NCBI GenBank assembly: GCA_900555545.1
Contig: USLQ01000045.1
Location: 1-7,309, forward strand
Direction: 5' to 3'
Length of the DNA stretch: 7,309 nucleotides
Source: an uncultured Oscillospiraceae bacterium
Lineage (GTDB): Bacteria; Bacillota; Clostridia; Oscillospirales; Acutalibacteraceae
Under the pieces are notes generated by a model. The model made no database searches, was not told the origin of the DNA, and saw only the letters and a program-made list of their open reading frames with translations. Of this stretch, positions 1 through 5,851 are shown in pieces. Numbering within the stretch: the first letter of the stretch is position 1; each line of letters begins with the position of its first letter. Both the position numbers and the translations under genes were made by a program.

Positions 1-949
1 TCAGGCCATCGCCATGATCGATAATTACGTAGTGGCCCCAGCCGTCCCCCCAGCCATCGGTCGAATTGGCGTAGATGACGACGCCGTCACCCGCAGCGCC
101 CAGGCGCTGCCCCAGCGCGCCGCCACAGGTAAAGTCCATCCCGCCGTGCCAGCGGCCCGGCACATTCCCGAAATACTCCGAGATATATCCCCCTGCACCG
201 AGCGGGTGATCGATGATCGGCCAGATAAAACGGCCGTTGGCGTAGGTGCCGCCACCGCTCGATCCGGAACTGGCCTGACGGCGAATTTCCTCCTCATAGA
301 GTTCCATTTGATCCTCAAGCTGACTGCGGATCTGCTGTGCAGCATCAGAATCCGCCTCCAGCTGTGCCAGCACCGCCTGTTGGGCAGTAACCTTTTCCTG
401 CATCTGCTGCTGCTCTGCCTCTTCCTCCGCCCTTTGCTTTTCCAGTTCCGCTTTACTGGCCTCCTGCTGATCGATGAGTTCTTTAAACTCCCGAATCATT
501 TTACTGTCATACTTCGAGGTCCTGCTGACCAGCTCCAAGCTCATTAAAAAAGTGGAGTAATCCTGCGCACTGAAGAGCATCTCCAGCGGAGAGGTTTGGC
601 CGTTCATGTACATGGAGCGCAGGCGCTTGGCTAGCTGCGCGTAAGTGGCCTCTATCTTCTCCTGCTGCTGGTCAATCTGTGCGTTTAAATCATCAATTTT
701 CTGTTTGGTCAGCTGCAGTTTTTCCGTCGCCAACTCCAACTGTTCCGATAGTGCATCCAGGTATTCCTGATTGGACGCCGTCTTATCTTTGATCGAGTCA
801 ATCTCGGCCTGATTGGCGTCGATCTCCTCCTGGAGCTGATCGACATCGTCCTGTGTCACCGCATAGGCCAATGGCACACACAGGGTAGAACAGAGCAGTA
901 CCGCCATCCCAACAGCAAGAATCGCCCTGAACCGGCTGCTGTATCTCAA
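1..949 (-). CDS. Secreted coiled-coil M23 (LytM) peptidoglycan endopeptidase, paralog 1, C-terminus cut by the window edge
   Basis: Only the first 316 codons are visible; the reading frame is open at position 1. The start is TTG at 949, chosen because GGAGGG lies 7 bases upstream and it begins a clear signal peptide (Arg-rich start, hydrophobic core about residues 9-24, cleavage likely after AYA at 28-30). Two coiled-coil arms follow (about 31-112 and 148-226), flanking a conserved segment with RLRSMYMNGQTSPLEMLF. A short Ser/Gly linker (about 227-234) leads to the start of an M23 domain with the HxxxD zinc motif (H268, D272) and VIIDHGDGL at the edge. By alignment with the upstream paralog, about 60 residues including the HxH motif should lie outside the window. 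It is expected to be exported and to cut peptide cross-links in peptidoglycan; activation by the adjacent FtsEX is an inference. A probable promoter of its own lies just upstream. The family is PcsB/CwlO-like; substrate bond unknown. Confidence 0.9.
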   Translation of the reverse strand, partial: MRYSSRFRAILAVGMAVLLCSTLCVPLAYAVTQDDVDQLQEEIDANQAEIDSIKDKTASNQEYLDALSEQLELATEKLQLTKQKIDDLNAQIDQQQEKIEATYAQLAKRLRSMYMNGQTSPLEMLFSAQDYSTFLMSLELVSRTSKYDSKMIREFKELIDQQEASKAELEKQRAEEEAEQQQMQEKVTAQQAVLAQLEADSDAAQQIRSQLEDQMELYEEEIRRQASSGSSGGGTYANGRFIWPIIDHPLGAGGYISEYFGNVPGRWHGGMDFTCGGALGQRLGAAGDGVVIYANSTDGWGDGWGHYVIIDHGDGL

Positions 950-956
950 TTTGATT

Positions 957-962
957 CCCTCC
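957..962 (-). promoter_or_regulatory. Shine-Dalgarno site deciding the TTG start of M23 paralog 1
   Basis: On the minus strand GGAGGG ends 7 bases before a TTG codon at 949. The next in-frame ATG (codon 15) falls inside the hydrophobic core and would destroy the signal peptide, so TTG is the better start. Confidence 0.75.
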
Positions 963-979
963 AACCTTAATCCACCTTA

Positions 980-1008
980 ACTTTACTATATTGCGCTATT
1001 CCTGTCAA
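980..1008 (-). promoter_or_regulatory. Probable sigma-A promoter between the two M23 genes
   Basis: On the minus strand a perfect -35 box TTGACA (1008-1003) is followed after exactly 17 bases by TAAAGT (985-980), which matches 4 of 6 bases of TATAAT. It lies in the 65-bp gap between the paralogs. Transcription would begin around 973, leaving a leader of about 24 bases that holds the ribosome binding site. It would allow the second hydrolase to be made without ftsEX. I saw no terminator in the gap, so read-through from the upstream operon is also likely. Confidence 0.6.
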
Positions 1009-1014
1009 CGTCCA

Positions 1015-2229
1015 TCAGCCGAGATAGGCACTCAAATAGGGCCGCGGGTTGGTATGATTGCCGTTAATACGCACCTCAAAGTGGCAGTGCGGCCCAAACG
1101 AATTGCCCGTGTTGCCTACGTTGGCGATAAACTCTCCGCGGGAGACCTGCTGCCCGGCGGAGACCGAGAGGCTCTCGCAATGGGCATAGAGCGTGCTCAG
1201 GCCGTTACCGTGGTCAATGATTACATAGTTACCATAGCCGCCGTTCCAGCCATAGGATGCAACGATCACAGTGCCAGCCTCCGCGGCGCAGATGCGCTTG
1301 CCCTGCGCGCCGCCACAGGTGATGTCCAGCCCCTTGTGGAATCCGGTGTACGGATCCGTACGCGGGCCATAGTCACTGGAGATATAGGCGCCGCTGCCAT
1401 AGGCCACATCCATCAGCGGCCATGCAAAATCTGCCCCTTCTATATCCGTACTGCTCGAACCGCCGGAGCTGCCGCCTCCGCTGATCGTCCCATCGCCCTG
1501 GGAGCCGGATGCCGCCTGTTGGCGAATCTGTTCCTCATATGCATCCATCTGATCCTCCAGCTCCTGCCGGATGGCAACCGCCTGTGCGCTGTCCGCATCC
1601 AGCTCATCCAGCAGATCCCGCTGGCGGTCCACCTTGGTCTGCATATCGGCCTGTTCCTGCTGCTCCTGGGCGCGCTGCGACTCCAGATCTGACTTTTGCG
1701 CTGTGAGGCTTTCTTTTTGCTTATTCTGTTCATCAATCAGCGCCTTGAAGGAGTCGATCATCTCACTGTCGTAGGCGGAGGTGCGGGAGACAAGCTCCAA
1801 ACTCATCAAAAAGGTCGAGTAATCCGCCGAACTGAACAGCATCTCCAGCGGGGAGGTTTGCCCGTTCATGTACATGGAGCGCAGGCGCTTGGCCAGTTGT
1901 GCGTAAGTGGCATCAATTTTTTCCTGCTGCTGCGCGATCTGCTCCTCCGTCTGGATGATCTGATCGTTCAAGCTGCTGATCTCGCGCTGCGTCTGCTGGA
2001 GCTTTTGCTCGGAGAGGGAGAGTTCCTTCTCCAGCGCGTCCAAATATTCCTGATTGGATGCGGTCTTGTCCTCGATCTCCGCAATCACTCTCTCCTGTTC
2101 CTGAATCTGGCGATCCAGATCGTCCAGATCATCCTGCGTGATCTCCGCCGCACACGGGGCGATCAGAGTCAGCGCAAACACAGCAGCCGCCAGTGCGGCA
2201 CGAACTGCCTTGAATGGAAATCTTTTCAC
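1015..2229 (-). CDS. Secreted coiled-coil M23 (LytM) peptidoglycan endopeptidase, paralog 2, complete (404 aa)
   Basis: Start GTG at 2229, chosen because GGAGG lies 9 bases upstream and the signal peptide begins there; an in-frame start at 2289 would run into ftsX. Layout: signal peptide (KR start, core about 9-24, cleavage near APCAA at 24-28); coiled-coil arm 1 (about 30-120); conserved tip with RLRSMYMNGQTSPLEMLF; arm 2 (about 155-238), rich in Glu/Gln; Gly/Ser linker (about 241-262); M23 domain (about 268-404). The full metallopeptidase set is present: H298 and D302 (HKGLD), H350 (YAH), and HCH at 381-383. It is therefore predicted to be an active zinc endopeptidase, unlike the degenerate EnvC type. 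It lies 34 bp after ftsX in the same orientation, as expected for an FtsEX-activated PcsB/CwlO-like hydrolase that splits septal or side-wall peptidoglycan. That FtsEX controls it is inferred from position and layout. The cleaved bond (often D,D-endopeptidase in this family) is not readable from sequence. Confidence 0.93.
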   Translation of the reverse strand: MKRFPFKAVRAALAAAVFALTLIAPCAAEITQDDLDDLDRQIQEQERVIAEIEDKTASNQEYLDALEKELSLSEQKLQQTQREISSLNDQIIQTEEQIAQQQEKIDATYAQLAKRLRSMYMNGQTSPLEMLFSSADYSTFLMSLELVSRTSAYDSEMIDSFKALIDEQNKQKESLTAQKSDLESQRAQEQQEQADMQTKVDRQRDLLDELDADSAQAVAIRQELEDQMDAYEEQIRQQAASGSQGDGTISGGGSSGGSSSTDIEGADFAWPLMDVAYGSGAYISSDYGPRTDPYTGFHKGLDITCGGAQGKRICAAEAGTVIVASYGWNGGYGNYVIIDHGNGLSTLYAHCESLSVSAGQQVSRGEFIANVGNTGNSFGPHCHFEVRINGNHTNPRPYLSAYLG

Positions 2230-2238
2230 AGAAATTCG

Positions 2239-2243
2239 CCTCC
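2239..2243 (-). promoter_or_regulatory. Shine-Dalgarno site deciding the GTG start of M23 paralog 2
   Basis: GGAGG on the minus strand ends 9 bases before GTG at 2229. It lies in the 34-bp gap after the ftsX stop, so translation can start on the same mRNA without overlapping ftsX. Confidence 0.75.
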
Positions 2244-2263
2244 AATTCCTTGAAACACACGAA

Positions 2264-3196
2264 TTAATCCTGCTGTTCGAGCTGTACAACGCCCTCTTCT
2301 TCCTTCAAATACTTATTCATGGAGAAGGCGCTGCCAACACTGCCGGTTACGATACCGATTGCCACAAAAGAGAGCAGCAGCTTCCCGGACATGCCGCCGA
2401 ACGGGACAAGTGTCACACCGCCCAGCAGCGAGGAGAACAGATCTCCAAACAGGGAGACCGCCAGCTCATAGACCCCCCAGACAGCCAGCAGGGACAAAAC
2501 ACCCGCAAGCAGTCCGATTACCATACCTTCAATCATAAAGGGCCAGCGGATAAACCAGCGCGTGGCGCCGACCGCTTTCATAATACTGATCTCCAAACGC
2601 CTGGAATACATCGTTACCCGGACCGTATTGGAGACGATGAAAAGCGAAACCACCAGCAACATGACGATGATTACAACGCTTACAACGGAGATCGCATGGC
2701 GGACTGTGGTCAAACTCCCGGCCAGGTCGCTGCTCTCCTCCACGCTCTGGATGCCATCCACTTTCTGGATACTCTCCACCGTCTGTGAGAAGAGTGCCAT
2801 ATCGTCCACCGTGATCTTATAGCTGTCCGGCAGGGGATTTTCCATACCGTTGAGGTAGTCGGAGAGTTCCATCTCCTCCGCCATCTGAGCGAGCCCCTCC
2901 TCCTGCGAGACAAACTCGACACCGCTCACATTGGGCATGGCCTTTAACTCTGTTCCAACGCGGTCGATGACATCCTGCCCAGCGCCGTCTTCAATAAAGG
3001 CGACAATTACATTCTGGTCATCTACCTTGTCCAGAACCGTGTTGATATTGGCAAAGATCAGTGCGGCACAGCCGATGATGATCATACAGGACATCAGCAC
3101 CGCCACACTCGCAATACTCATCAGCTTGTTATGCCAGATATTCCGGAATCCCTCTTTGGTCAGATACTGGATACTGACGCGCTTAATGTTTTTCAT
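2264..3196 (-). CDS. ftsX: Cell division protein FtsX, membrane subunit of the FtsEX ABC complex (310 aa)
   Basis: FtsX is the membrane half of FtsEX; it passes FtsE ATPase motion to extracellular peptidoglycan hydrolases. The layout is canonical: cytoplasmic N-terminus (YLTKEGFRNIWHNK), TM1 about 27-49, a large extracellular loop about 50-166 with the family hallmark ENPLPDSY (119-126), then TM2 about 167-190, a cytoplasmic stretch with RRLEISIMKAVGATRWFIRWPF (199-220), TM3 about 221-245, an outer loop, TM4 about 272-294 and a short acidic/Gln-rich tail. The MKAVGAT segment is the usual FtsX/MacB coupling region that touches the ATPase. The ATG start at 3196 overlaps the end of ftsE by 14 bases and is preceded by a very strong AGGAGGGG at 3203-3210, embedded in the ftsE C-terminal codons; this points to coupled translation and a fixed FtsE:FtsX ratio. 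Length is normal for Firmicutes FtsX. Confidence 0.96.
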   Translation of the reverse strand: MKNIKRVSIQYLTKEGFRNIWHNKLMSIASVAVLMSCMIIIGCAALIFANINTVLDKVDDQNVIVAFIEDGAGQDVIDRVGTELKAMPNVSGVEFVSQEEGLAQMAEEMELSDYLNGMENPLPDSYKITVDDMALFSQTVESIQKVDGIQSVEESSDLAGSLTTVRHAISVVSVVIIVMLLVVSLFIVSNTVRVTMYSRRLEISIMKAVGATRWFIRWPFMIEGMVIGLLAGVLSLLAVWGVYELAVSLFGDLFSSLLGGVTLVPFGGMSGKLLLSFVAIGIVTGSVGSAFSMNKYLKEEEGVVQLEQQD

Positions 3197-4376
3197 CCTG
3201 ATCCCCTCCTATCTCCGAAAGGTGCTCAAGATAAATCGAGTAATCGATTTTATCCTCCTCATCCCGCGCGAACAGATCGGAGGAGGTACCTGTTGTCAGG
3301 CGGCTGACAAGTTCATTGGCCCGTTGAAGCGGATCCTTTTGGGGCCCCGGTTCCGACCTTTCGGCAGGTACGGAGGACTTTTCCTGTTTCTGTTCTGGTT
3401 CCACCGGCGCCTTTTCTTTTTCCTCCGCCTTTTGGGGCTTGGACGGTTGTTTTTTCACTTGGGCAGATTGATCCAGATGCACCTCTGCTTCTCTCAGAGC
3501 CGCTGCTTCCTGCCCATTTTTGGCACTGGACTCAACTGGATGCTCCGGATTCTCACTGTCCTTTTGGGCCTGCTTCAATGCAGAGGCCGGCTCATATGTC
3601 TGGATAAAATCCTTTTCCCGGCGGGCCCTGTGATCCCCTGCGTGGTAGTAGGTGTTGCGGTGCCCCTTGCGCGAGACGGAACGCCGGTTGGCCTCACGAG
3701 TACTCAAATCCTCCGGCCCCGTGTCCGAGGAAACGGTGCCGTTATCGATTACGATCACCCGGTGCTTAAAGCTGCGAACCAGCTCGTGCTCATGCGTCAC
3801 CATGACCACCGTTGTTCCATTGGCATTGATGTGATTGAGCAGATCGACAATCTCAAAGGACATCTCCGGGTCAACATTCCCCGTAGGCTCGTCCGCAACG
3901 ATCAGCCCGGCGTTGTTGACGAGGGCACGTGCCAGTGCCACCCGCTGCTGCTCACCGCCGGAGAGCTGATTGGGCATATTGCGCGCCTTGGTGTTCAACC
4001 CAACCAGCCCGAGCACGTATGGCACGCGCTTGCGGATATCCTTTTCATACGCGCCGATCACGCGCATGGCAAATGCGACGTTGTCATACACGGTCATATT
4101 GGGGATTAGGCGGAAGTCCTGAAATACGACGCCCATCGTACGGCGGAAATAGGGAATCTCATTTTTCCGCATGGCGACCAAATTGTGATTATTGACAATG
4201 ATTGTACCGGAATTCGGCACTTCCTCGTGCATGATCAGCTTCAAGAAAGTGCTCTTACCCGCTCCCGAGGCGCCCACGACAAATACGAACTCGCCCTTAT
4301 TGATCTTCAGGCTTACATTCTTCAACGCGCGGGTGCCATTGTCATATGTCTTGGAGACATTTTTAAACTCTATCAA
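3183..4376 (-). CDS. ftsE: Cell division ATP-binding protein FtsE with a long C-terminal extension (397 aa)
   Basis: Cytoplasmic ATPase of FtsEX. All ABC motifs are present: Walker A GASGAGKST (35-43), Q-loop Q86, signature LSGGEQQ (138-144), Walker B LIVADEP (158-164), D-loop NVD (167-169), and H-loop H195. A typical FtsE is about 220-230 residues and would end near residue 225. Here about 170 residues follow: a basic stretch (about 226-255), a low-complexity Lys/Glu/Pro/Gln region (about 265-345), a possible helix (about 348-362), and an acidic/aromatic tail (DLFARDEEDKIDYSIYLEHL, 367-386). The frame runs without interruption into the ftsX overlap, so the extension is a real part of the ORF. 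The start is TTG at 4376, giving the classic MIEFKNVSKTY N-terminus; the site upstream is weak (AAAGG), so ftsE may be poorly initiated. A promoter and a 5' stem-loop lie just upstream. The function of the tail is unknown. Confidence 0.95.
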   Translation of the reverse strand: MIEFKNVSKTYDNGTRALKNVSLKINKGEFVFVVGASGAGKSTFLKLIMHEEVPNSGTIIVNNHNLVAMRKNEIPYFRRTMGVVFQDFRLIPNMTVYDNVAFAMRVIGAYEKDIRKRVPYVLGLVGLNTKARNMPNQLSGGEQQRVALARALVNNAGLIVADEPTGNVDPEMSFEIVDLLNHINANGTTVVMVTHEHELVRSFKHRVIVIDNGTVSSDTGPEDLSTREANRRSVSRKGHRNTYYHAGDHRARREKDFIQTYEPASALKQAQKDSENPEHPVESSAKNGQEAAALREAEVHLDQSAQVKKQPSKPQKAEEKEKAPVEPEQKQEKSSVPAERSEPGPQKDPLQRANELVSRLTTGTSSDLFARDEEDKIDYSIYLEHLSEIGGDQDEKH

Positions 4377-4412
4377 AATAGCACTACCTTTACGAATTAA
4401 TCACGGGGGTGC

Positions 4413-4427
4413 GCAGCAACGCGCTGC
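4413..4427 (-). other. Small stem-loop at the predicted 5' end of the ftsE mRNA
   Basis: GCAGC and GCTGC form a 5-bp stem with a 5-base loop. The stem begins about where transcription from the upstream promoter should start, so it could shield the 5' end of the transcript. The stem is short and may be chance. Confidence 0.3.
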
Positions 4428-4433
4428 ATTTTT

Positions 4434-4462
4434 ATTTTAATAACTCCGGCTCAGGGAATCAA
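4434..4462 (-). promoter_or_regulatory. Probable sigma-A promoter of the ftsE-ftsX-M23 operon
   Basis: On the minus strand TTGATT (4462-4457; 4 of 6 match to TTGACA) is followed after 17 bases by TAAAAT (4439-4434; 5 of 6 match to TATAAT). The start would be near 4427, about 50 bases ahead of the ftsE TTG codon. It lies downstream of the hairpin that follows the regulator gene, so the division module can be transcribed independently of that gene. Confidence 0.6.
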
Positions 4463-4497
4463 GGGACAAATCCTTCCTCTCCTCCCATTATTGTAAA

Positions 4498-4525
4498 CTG
4501 GGCGCGGGGAACCCCCCGCGCCCAG
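4498..4525 (-). terminator. GC-rich hairpin after the regulator gene, probable (weak-tract) terminator
   Basis: CTGGGCGCGGGG (4498-4509) and CCCCGCGCCCAG (4514-4525) pair perfectly over 12 bp around a 4-base loop, 15 bases after the regulator stop codon. On the minus strand the stem is followed by TTTACAATAAT, only three consecutive T, so release may be partial; an mRNA-stabilising 3' end is the alternative. The T-tract on the other strand is no better. Confidence 0.6.
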
Positions 4526-4540
4526 AAATCAAAGCGTTTA

Positions 4541-5626
4541 TCAGAACTTGACAGGATTGGCATCCAGATATTTCTTGACCATCAGCGCTACCTTAAAGAC
4601 AATCGCGTCGTCAAACTCGCGCAGATCCAGACCGGTGAGCTTCTTGATCTTCTCCAGCCGGTAGACGAGCGTGTTGCGGTGGACGAACAGCTTTCGGGAC
4701 GTCTCCGACACATTCAAGTTGTTCTCAAAGAACTTCTGGATCGTGAAGAGTGTCTCCTGATCGAGGCTGTCGATCGAACCGCGCTTGAACACCTCGTTGA
4801 GGAACATCTGGCAAAGTGTGGTCGGCAACTGATAGATCAGGCGGGCGATCCCCAGATTGTCGTAGCTGACGATCGTTTTCTCCGTATCAAACACCTTGCC
4901 GACTTCCAGAGCCACCTGGGCCTCCTTAAAGGAGCGTGCCAGATCGCGGATGCCGCTGACCGTAGTCCCGATGCCGACGAGCGCGTGCGTATAGAACTCC
5001 GTGCTCAGCGAATCGGCGATGGAACGCGCCAGCTTTTCCAGATCCTTGGTCTCAATATTGGAGCGCACCTCTTTGACCAGTGCGATATCCGTCTCATTGA
5101 CGTTGATGACGAAGTCCTTCGACTTGTCCGGGAAAAGATTCTGCACCACGTCAAAGACTGATACATCGTTGTGCTGCGGAATCCGGATCAGCAGAACCAC
5201 GCGGGTTGCCTCATTGTTAAAGCGGAGTTCACGCGCCTTGAGATAGATGTCACCCGGCAGAATATTGTCCAAAATGACATTTTTAATAAAATTGCCGCGG
5301 TCAAACTTCTCATCGTAGTACTGCTTGATATTGGCCAGGGCCACGGCGATGACCTCCGCATAGTGGAGTGCGGAATCATCCGTTCCCTCGACAAACACCG
5401 CATATTCCGGATGCATGTGCGCCCCGAACGGCTTATACGTACAGCCGTTGAGCACCTTTACATCGCTGGACTGCATGGCCTCCGCCACAGCAGCCCCTTG
5501 AAGCTCTCCGATTTTGCCAAGCTCGCTGCAGGAAATGATTGTGCCTGTCTCATCGACAACACCGATAGTGCGTTCGATCGCCTCCTTCATCTGATGGATG
5601 ACGCTCTGGAACAATCTGTTTGACAT
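4541..5626 (-). CDS. PucR/CdaR-family transcriptional regulator (361 aa)
   Basis: A DNA-binding regulator recognised from its C-terminal PucR-type helix-turn-helix (HTH_30; about 294-352): FFENNLNVSETSRKLFVHRN, then TLVYRLEKIKKLTGLDL. This RNTLxYRLxKIxxLTGxDL pattern is the family hallmark. The N-terminal ~105 residues resemble a sugar-diacid-recognition/sensor region (VDETGTIISCSELGKIGE, 24-41). The middle (about 135-255) resembles the degenerate GGDEF-like domain of CdaR proteins and lacks a GGDEF catalytic motif. The ATG at 5626 was chosen over one 36 bases upstream because GGGGG (5634-5638) sits 7 bases before it. It has its own promoter and a strong hairpin behind it. Its position directly ahead of ftsE suggests it may act on the division module or on itself, but no ligand or target can be read from the sequence, and sugar-diacid metabolism genes are absent here. 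Confidence 0.9.
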   Translation of the reverse strand: MSNRLFQSVIHQMKEAIERTIGVVDETGTIISCSELGKIGELQGAAVAEAMQSSDVKVLNGCTYKPFGAHMHPEYAVFVEGTDDSALHYAEVIAVALANIKQYYDEKFDRGNFIKNVILDNILPGDIYLKARELRFNNEATRVVLLIRIPQHNDVSVFDVVQNLFPDKSKDFVINVNETDIALVKEVRSNIETKDLEKLARSIADSLSTEFYTHALVGIGTTVSGIRDLARSFKEAQVALEVGKVFDTEKTIVSYDNLGIARLIYQLPTTLCQMFLNEVFKRGSIDSLDQETLFTIQKFFENNLNVSETSRKLFVHRNTLVYRLEKIKKLTGLDLREFDDAIVFKVALMVKKYLDANPVKF

Positions 5627-5633
5627 GTAATCG

Positions 5634-5638
5634 CCCCC
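5634..5638 (-). promoter_or_regulatory. Shine-Dalgarno site deciding the regulator start
   Basis: GGGGG on the minus strand, 7 bases before ATG at 5626. An in-frame ATG at 5662 has no such site and lies too close to the predicted transcription start near 5669. Confidence 0.65.
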
Positions 5639-5675
5639 GATCAATTTATACACTTTGTCCACTCATGCACTATAC

Positions 5676-5704
5676 ATTTTACACAATCTTTCAAAATATT
5701 GCAA
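5676..5704 (-). promoter_or_regulatory. Probable sigma-A promoter of the PucR/CdaR-type regulator
   Basis: On the minus strand TTGCAA (5704-5699; 4 of 6) is followed after 17 bases by TAAAAT (5681-5676; 5 of 6). The DNA upstream (about 5705-5765) is very AT-rich, as in UP-element-type promoters. The start would be near 5669, giving a leader of about 43 bases. Confidence 0.6.
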
Positions 5705-5766
5705 GAACTTTTGCCTTGATTTCTGTAATTATTTAACGATTTATTTTTTAATTTTGATTGAAACAT

Positions 5767-5797
5767 CCGTTTTTTGCCAATTTTTGGAAAAAAACGG
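5767..5797. repeat. 31-bp inverted repeat upstream of the regulator promoter
   Basis: The arms CCGTTTTTT-G-CCAA and TTGG-A-AAAAAACGG pair over 13 positions with one mismatch around a 3-base loop. It lies between the terminator of the pseudouridine synthase and the regulator promoter, about 63 bp upstream of the -35 box. It may be a backup terminator or a DNA-binding site for a dimeric protein; the sequence alone does not decide. Confidence 0.6.
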
Positions 5798-5811
5798 GCC
5801 GATTTCTGTCC

Positions 5812-5840
5812 AAAATTCCCTTGTGAAGAATCACCAAGGG
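5812..5840 (-). terminator. Intrinsic terminator of the pseudouridine synthase gene
   Basis: Twelve bases after the stop codon, the minus strand reads CCCTT-G-GTG, a 6-base loop, CAC-AAGGG: 8 bp of stem with one bulged G. It is followed directly by AATTTT. Position and shape fit a Rho-independent terminator. Confidence 0.7.
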
Positions 5841-5851
5841 TTCTCAACAGT

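Noticed and set aside
991..1692. Long plus-strand open frame opposite M23 paralog 2 (and similar ones at 2931-4109 and 4409-5161)
   Set aside because: They are antisense to well-supported genes, show no family motifs, and cross gene boundaries; they arise from codon bias on the other strand.
1605..1710. Dense CTGCTG/GATCTG-like repeats in the M23 genes taken as tandem repeats
   Set aside because: They are codons for Gln/Glu/Leu-rich coiled coil, with no fixed repeat unit at the DNA level.
2230..2289. N-terminal extension of M23 paralog 2 up to an in-frame start at 2289
   Set aside because: It overlaps the ftsX end, adds an Arg/Asn-rich stretch ahead of the signal peptide, and lacks the GGAGG-GTG arrangement seen at 2229.
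4413..4438. Plus-strand hairpin followed by ATTTTTATTTT, resembling a terminator
   Set aside because: No plus-strand gene lies upstream for it to terminate; the T-rich part is the -10 region of the minus-strand ftsE promoter.
4675..5225. Active GGDEF (diguanylate cyclase) domain in the regulator
   Set aside because: The fold may be related, as in CdaR proteins, but no GGDEF or GGEEF signature is present, so cyclic-di-GMP synthesis is not supported.
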